From the NCBI GenBank assembly GCA_036250195.1, contig JAVHZZ010000008.1, positions 6,271,434 through 6,335,433 of the forward strand: DNA of 64,000 bases. Direction: 5' to 3'. Both the position numbers and the translations under genes were made by a program. Origin of the DNA: Mixophyes australis (lineage: Eukaryota > Chordata > Amphibia > Anura > Limnodynastidae). Of this stretch, positions 58,152-64,000 are shown one piece after another; position 1 is the first letter of the stretch; each line of letters opens with the position of its first letter. The notes under the pieces are model-generated. The model saw only the letters and a program-made list of their open reading frames with translations. It searched no databases and was not told the DNA's origin.

Positions 58152-59837
58152 GGATATATTTCACTTCATATGTTAGCAGATCAATCAGAATTGTTTCCCT
58201 CACTCATATTAATATATGCAGAGGTATAAAGTTCTCCATGTGTAATATTACAATATGTCAGACTGGACACTTAAAGGAAACATCCACTGAAGATGATTGT
58301 ATTATATTTGTGATATTCCCATATTTCATTTGAGCATAAGATGATCTGAAAAGGATTTTTAGTCATATTTTGTTCCGCTGCCTTATGTTGGAAAAAGGAA
58401 ACGTAAACTTCTAAGCTTCTCTGTAAGGGATAAACGTTCTTGCAGAGTGCAGCAATATCGTTGCAACAAAGTACACAACTATCACTAGTTGTTTCTGGTT
58501 ATTGCAGAGATCTGGGGGGGGGGGGGGGGGGGAAGGTGACAGTCACAGATAATATCTTCTCTAACTCCCCCAATACACCATGGAAAGTATCTTATTACCT
58601 AATATTTTATAGTGTAAATGCTGGTGAAACATTGAGGCACTACAACACAGGATGTATGTCTGTATATATTCACAGATACATTGTGGCTGTATATATTTAC
58701 AAGGATGTATAGACAAGAATGAAAACAGGGACTTTATGGGGAAAAAAATGGGACAGGGACATTCATACCTCACAAGATTTGAGAATGGAAAAACTGGGAC
58801 AGATATAAGTCCCACCCACAATCCACTCAAATGACTGCCAAATCCCGCCTCCATCCCCACCAGCCAATAACAACTTTCCAACAGGCCACGTCCCTTTCAG
58901 AGTCCAAGCATTAGGACTATAGACAGATATGGGTGTTGGAGTAACAAGACATGGCAGATGCAAAGGGTTGGGGCCCCAGTCACCATAGATATCAACATCA
59001 ATGTGTCAGCAAGTGTTTGTCATCAAAACTGTAACAATTGTATGTATATGAACCTTAGTTACTTCTTCTACCTGTCCAATTAACATAACGTAAACATCTG
59101 GCTCTCTTTCAATACTCAATGGAAACTCCGGTCAGCTGCACCATCCCATGGTGAAAGTTACTGAATTTACATGTATGCCAAACCTTCCCCCCCCCCCCCC
59201 CAATTCATCCTTTCCTTGTATAAACGTGTCTAAGCATCGGATACCTTGCTTGGGCTGCAAGAATTATTCCTTTATTCAGTGACCTGTAGCTGCAGGCCCG
59301 ATCTTGGTGTTTCTCAGTAAAAAAAAACCGTCATTCAGGTCTAAATTAACATGATGTTATCCCAACCAGAGTGTTGAGAACTGAGCTGGGATTCAAGAAA
59401 TCAACAGGGCCCCGTTGCATTGAAGCCTTAACGAATCCAGACGTGCGACTCCCAGAGGCCTTTGCAGTTTTTTCAGACGTCCAGTAGAGAGATACCACAG
59501 GAGCCTTAGTGCAGCTGTCTAGACTGGAGAAACTTGCTGAAGAGTCTCAAAGTGTGATAAAGATCTAACTCTGTCTGTCATCTTTCTCACGTGTCACAGT
59601 GACATCTACAATGTCTACATCTGTAATCTTAAATATGGCCCGTGATGGCATTATAGTGGTGCCTCAATGCTGGACTGACATCTTTATCACATTGCCAGTT
59701 AAACACCCCCTCCCCTTACTAATTATAATTCTATCTGATATTTGCCAGATATGTTGACTAGAGCCAGTCATCAAGGATCTAATGATTTACTTACTCCTTG
59801 TAGAATGTTCAAATCTGCTGAGGAACAGGGGTAGACT

Positions 59838-60177
59838 TCATCATCATCATCACCATTTATTTATATAGCGCCACTAATTCCACAGCGTTGTACAGAGAAC
59901 TCACTCACATCAGTCCCTGCCCCATTGGGGCTTACAGTCTAAATTCTTTAACACACACAGACAGACACACAGACTAGGGTCAATTTTGATAGCAGCCAAT
60001 TAACCTACCAGTATGTTTTTTTGGGAGTGTGGGAGGAAACCGGAGCACCAGGAGGAAACCCATGCAAACACGGGGAGAACATACAAATTCCTCACATAAG
60101 GCCATGAGTGGGAATTAAACTCATGACCCCAGTGCTGTAAGGCAGAAGTGCTAACCACTGAGCCACCGTGCTTCCGC
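59838..60177 (-). mobile_element. tRNA-headed SINE, full length
   Basis: Minus-strand copy with an intact tail (catcatcatcatcaccattt) and head (gccaccgtgcttccgc). About 3.4 kb upstream of the PLPP3 start codon. Confidence 0.86.
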
Positions 60178-63100
60178 TTGCTTACTGTCAATGCCAGCCA
60201 ATTGCTGGCTCAGCCGGGATTCACGGTAGCCAACCAGTTCACTAGGAATTAGTGATGTCATTAGGTCCAAGCACATTCAGAAGATGCTGACTTACATAAT
60301 ACATTTATAAATCCATCCCCATAGACACCATGTCTATGGGGAGATGCGGTAGAATAGCCCTTGTGCTTTGCTATTTCTTTCATCGTAGGATAATATTATC
60401 AGCTTTTTGTGGTCTGGAATGGAAGGCCGGACCTTTACAGAGCAGTAAAAGAATCAGCCCAATTAGCCCTACGCAGGTTGGGTTTAACGTAAATCTAAGA
60501 ACTGCATCTGTCAGCAAAATTCTTCGAAAGTGCCATGGTATAAAAATAAAATGTTTATGAGCAAAGACTGCAAAGAGAATATTTTATTGTAGCGTTTCCC
60601 AGAATGGGTTTTAGTTAAACTTGAGATATTTAAAAAGTTCTGTAAACAGTTCTAGAATCAGCAGATCCAGAGATGGACAAAGTCACAAAGGTTTGCATAT
60701 TTACCGTTAAAGGTCAAAGCAATATGGACTTTATATAAGTTTCACAGCTAACAATGATGTTATGTGAGAGATGCACAATCTGTAGGTCGGAGTCGCCTGA
60801 TTGTCAGACACGCAAAAGCATGTAGAGCGCAGAAGTTTGTCTCTAAAAATGATAATATCACAGGTCGCAAAAAATGGAAGTAAATAACTCTTATAGAAGA
60901 GCAGCGAAAAACTACGGTCATATTCATTGACGTTTACGCGACCAGGTGCGTCCGCCTCTCCATCAGAGTCATATGCGTCTGGTTTACGACACGTCCTCAT
61001 CATCAGCGAGTATATGCACGTTTGCATAAACTGTACTCGGCCGACGTAAGAACGCCACTTTCCATCCCCAGACGCCTCACCAGGTGCGTGAAAGTGCCAG
61101 AATCGCACATAAACACGCTCCCACTCTCTGGGCACATGCAGAGCTTTTCACGCAAAAGATGTGACGCAGGCTTGCGCACATCCCGCTGTGCATTAGTCCC
61201 CTATGTCAGTGCTCTGTGGGACTTGACAAACAGTATTAGCATTTGTTAAAAAAAAATATTTTTCAGAACATAGTTTTCTACTTGTTTGGGAATCTGGAGA
61301 GAGCAGGTGACTTGCAGGAACTTGTCTGAAACCTTCGTGGAATTCTACAAGGAGGTCTGTTCACGTTATCTCCGACCACTCTACACAACAATAAAACAAT
61401 TAGCTGATGCTTGCATGGAAAAAAAAGAAACCTGTTAAAATATGAGTGGTGGGCGGCTGGATTCCTGTGGCCGTGATACCCCCACAGATAAAAGATAAGT
61501 GACACCCTCCAAGGCACAAATCACGGTTAATGTCTATCCATCAACGACAGTAAGCTCTCAGCATAGCTTTACAGGAATGAGACTTCATTGGATGGTTGGT
61601 TGTTTGGAAAGAAAATCATTTGTGTATCTGCAAAGCAAGTTCAGATAATGGGGTACGACAGAACCTCTTAGGACATCGGTGGGCAACAGTTCAGTAGCCG
61701 CTGAGCCTTTACCAATCTTATCAGAATGGAGGCAGCCGACATCCGTGTCACGTGACCTCCCTTTGCGCAGTGCAGAACGGTCATGCGGCATACGCGGAGG
61801 ACGGAGTGCGCTGTGCTCTCTCCTCTTCCTTTGTGTGGCCCCTTGGAAAGCTGAAGGGCCACCCTACATCTCTTTCACGTTGCCCCTCACTGCCCGAGGA
61901 AGACACAAAACCCCTAAAGTTGTTTTCTGGTCTGTCCAGAACTACCCCAGTCCCAAAGACTGAATAAGAATGTTAGATTTCCTTCTGAAGACCAGGAAAT
62001 TTTTACAACAAGTTCAGGAAAATTGTGGCTCTCTATTCGCCATAGAACCACAAGTCTCAGCAGCCAGTTCTATAACAGCCTCTGGTTTCTGATAAACGTT
62101 TTAGAGGCCGCAGATCACAGCACAATATTTCTGGGTTCAGCGATACAGACATTGGCCGCTAATTACTTTATAATTTTAGATGACACTATCATGCTATGAA
62201 AGAGAGATTCTAATGAATTACCGGTAATGAGTCATTTACTCCACACTTATACAGTAGAAACATTGTATTGAAATGAATAGAGGTGCTGGAATCCCGTGAT
62301 TAATTACATAACATAATTTCGGACAATGCCCAGTGGTCCGGACTATTTCTGTACATCCTGTGACTTTACGTCCTTAGTGAATGAACTCATTTTTGAGGCG
62401 CTAATTCGTGAAACCAAACCCTGGTGAGTAACAGAGCATCTAACTGGATGGGAAGGGGGGCTTGTGGGGGGGGGGAGACCACAAAAAACATTTTATAACT
62501 ATTATATCATCTTGTACAAAGGGTTTGAAAACACTACAACACACGAAGCCCCAGGATCCTTTCAGAAAATAGGCCCAGCAAATACCCTGCCTGCAGCAAA
62601 GCCGGGAGGGCGTGTTTTTTTTAAGAAAATTATTTTTTTCTTGGTGGAGTTCATTATAAGGATGTGAATTAGTCAACAATGTGTTGCATATTTATTTAAA
62701 TTGATAGAAAATAATAGCTCGGGGAGAGTAAGATTGGTTAAGAATAAAATATTGTTTTTTATCTAAGGGTGGGGGGGGGGTCATATTTCTCACCACTCCA
62801 CCATGAGACCCTTAACCTGGAACTGTTGCACGCGGTCACCCGCCAGCAGGTCTGAGTTGTCAGCACACAGTATACATTGTGATTCTTTGATTAAGATTTC
62901 AGCCTCTGACACTTTGTAGCTGTGTCAGTGTGAGACCAGTAATCCTGCAGAATCCAAGTTCATTATAACAGCTCCTGGCGCCCTCGGTGACCTCTAATAC
63001 GTTGTTTCAGCAGCTTCGCTCAGCTCTCCTCAGGAGCATTATAGGAGGGTGCAGGGTTGGGCTGTGACTATCGCCCCCTAAATTAGCAACTATGTTCTGC

Positions 63101-64000
63101 TTGAGAATGACTGGTAAACCCGACTAAATTGTGACACACAAAGGGCTTTATATGTGGCATCTGAGTGTCCATCTACACTAAACAGAGCAAACAAACGGAG
63201 CTACAGATAGGGATCAATGATCCCTATGTACAACGCAGAGCCCTTAATCATTTATAGAGAAGGAATCCTGGGTTCTCCATAAAGTCTATAGACCATTTTT
63301 TATCCACAGAGATCAATAATGCACAGGATGAAACCTGCTTAGGTGGATTACGTTTCCTGATCTGATTATTGATCGTTCCATTTAAGTGATCGACAATCTG
63401 TTTTTGGAATGTGAGAGTTGAAATATTCTTAGGAGAGGGATTAAGGATAAAAGTACATTGTAAAAGTTGGGATCTCGATCATATTGCTGGTTTGTTATTT
63501 TTACCCGCTACCTGGTAATTGAAGGAGAACTGCACCCACAAATGGAGCTGAGTCTCCCTAAAACTAACAGAGATTTTTCCGGGTGTCCAAGGCATCATCT
63601 GATAGTTCTGTATACTAGAATCGTCTATGGCCTCAATGGGGCAGTTGCTATTATAACAGCTGTTTACAAACCTCACTGTGAGGCTGATTCCTTATGGAGT
63701 GTAAATACCGATATGTGTCGTATTTTGTGTAAAAATCACTCTGCACATGATTAGAACCGGACCATACACCAGAGAACGCAGCAACATCCAATTCATCTTC
63801 GAGCGCAAAGGACACTTATTACAGCCTATGATTTCAGGCAGGGAACGAGTAGTGTACTGGGCGTATGCAGGTAGTCAGTGTACAGTAAGGACGTGCCAAG
63901 CTGGAGCGCACACAGCAGCGTCCGATTCAAGCTTTGGGCATCTCTCAGGTACGTGATTTTCAGCCGTATCACCTGCACACAGCAGGTCAGGTGTAAGTGC

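Larger units (their letters stand above)
56911..64000. other. Upstream flank of PLPP3
   Basis: No coding gene recognised; open frames are short and unlike known families. Includes a foldback at 57.40-57.46 kb, TA and G-rich runs at 58.0-58.15 kb, a SINE at 59.84-60.18 kb and a CpG-containing segment at 60.93-61.23 kb that may be a MITE. In mammals PRKAA2 lies upstream in the opposite direction; none of its exons is visible here. Confidence 0.65.

Noticed and set aside
60731..61135. 134-residue minus-strand ORF
   Set aside because: No recognised domain; the CpG-containing segment looks like a dispersed element and the frame has no splice or family support.
57000..64000. Search for a divergent PRKAA2 first exon
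   Set aside because: PRKAA2 is the upstream neighbour in mammals, but no kinase-like peptide is visible in any frame of this flank.

Overview
The window is vertebrate nuclear DNA: one intron-rich gene on the minus strand, set in AT-rich sequence full of transposon relics, minisatellites and simple repeats. The gene is PLPP3 (phospholipid phosphatase 3, also called LPP3 or PPAP2B). All six family exons can be assembled with canonical GT/AG sites into a 307-residue protein. The repeats (tRNA-headed SINEs with an L2-like tail, many foldback MITEs, hAT-like elements with CATACTTGCC ends) suggest an amphibian, probably a frog. That assignment is inference; the sequence has no species-diagnostic marker.

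Layout, read along the plus strand: 1-6,620 is downstream flank with a minisatellite and a 5'-truncated L2/CR1-type LINE that still has a long open reverse-transcriptase frame. 6,625-8,140 is the probable PLPP3 3' UTR. Exon 6 is at 8,141-8,251, exon 5 at 16,033-16,209, exon 4 at 25,680-25,737, exon 3 at 26,262-26,542, exon 2a at 30,735-30,892 and exon 1 at 56,291-56,429. Intron 1 is about 25 kb. 56,430-64,000 is 5' UTR, promoter and upstream flank, with no second gene recognised.

The most notable observation is a second, uncatalogued-looking copy of exon 2 (here 2b) at 31,175-31,332, only 282 nt upstream of exon 2a in transcript order. It is exactly 158 nt like 2a, has the same phases, its own AG acceptor and GTAAGT donor, and encodes the family signature [12 protein letters not shown]. 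Including both exons would break the frame, so the pair behaves as a mutually exclusive cassette. The paralogue PLPP1 is known to have such a choice at exon 2.

The repeat content is also structured. A 43-bp minisatellite occurs as two large arrays 34 kb apart, a 52-bp array shares its core, and degenerate single units are scattered between them. A 44-bp minisatellite appears to have grown out of a retroelement reading frame. SINE tails match the 3' end of the local LINE. Two hAT-like insertions keep perfect 8-bp direct repeats. No bacterial-type systems, CRISPR arrays, rRNA genes or tRNA genes are present.
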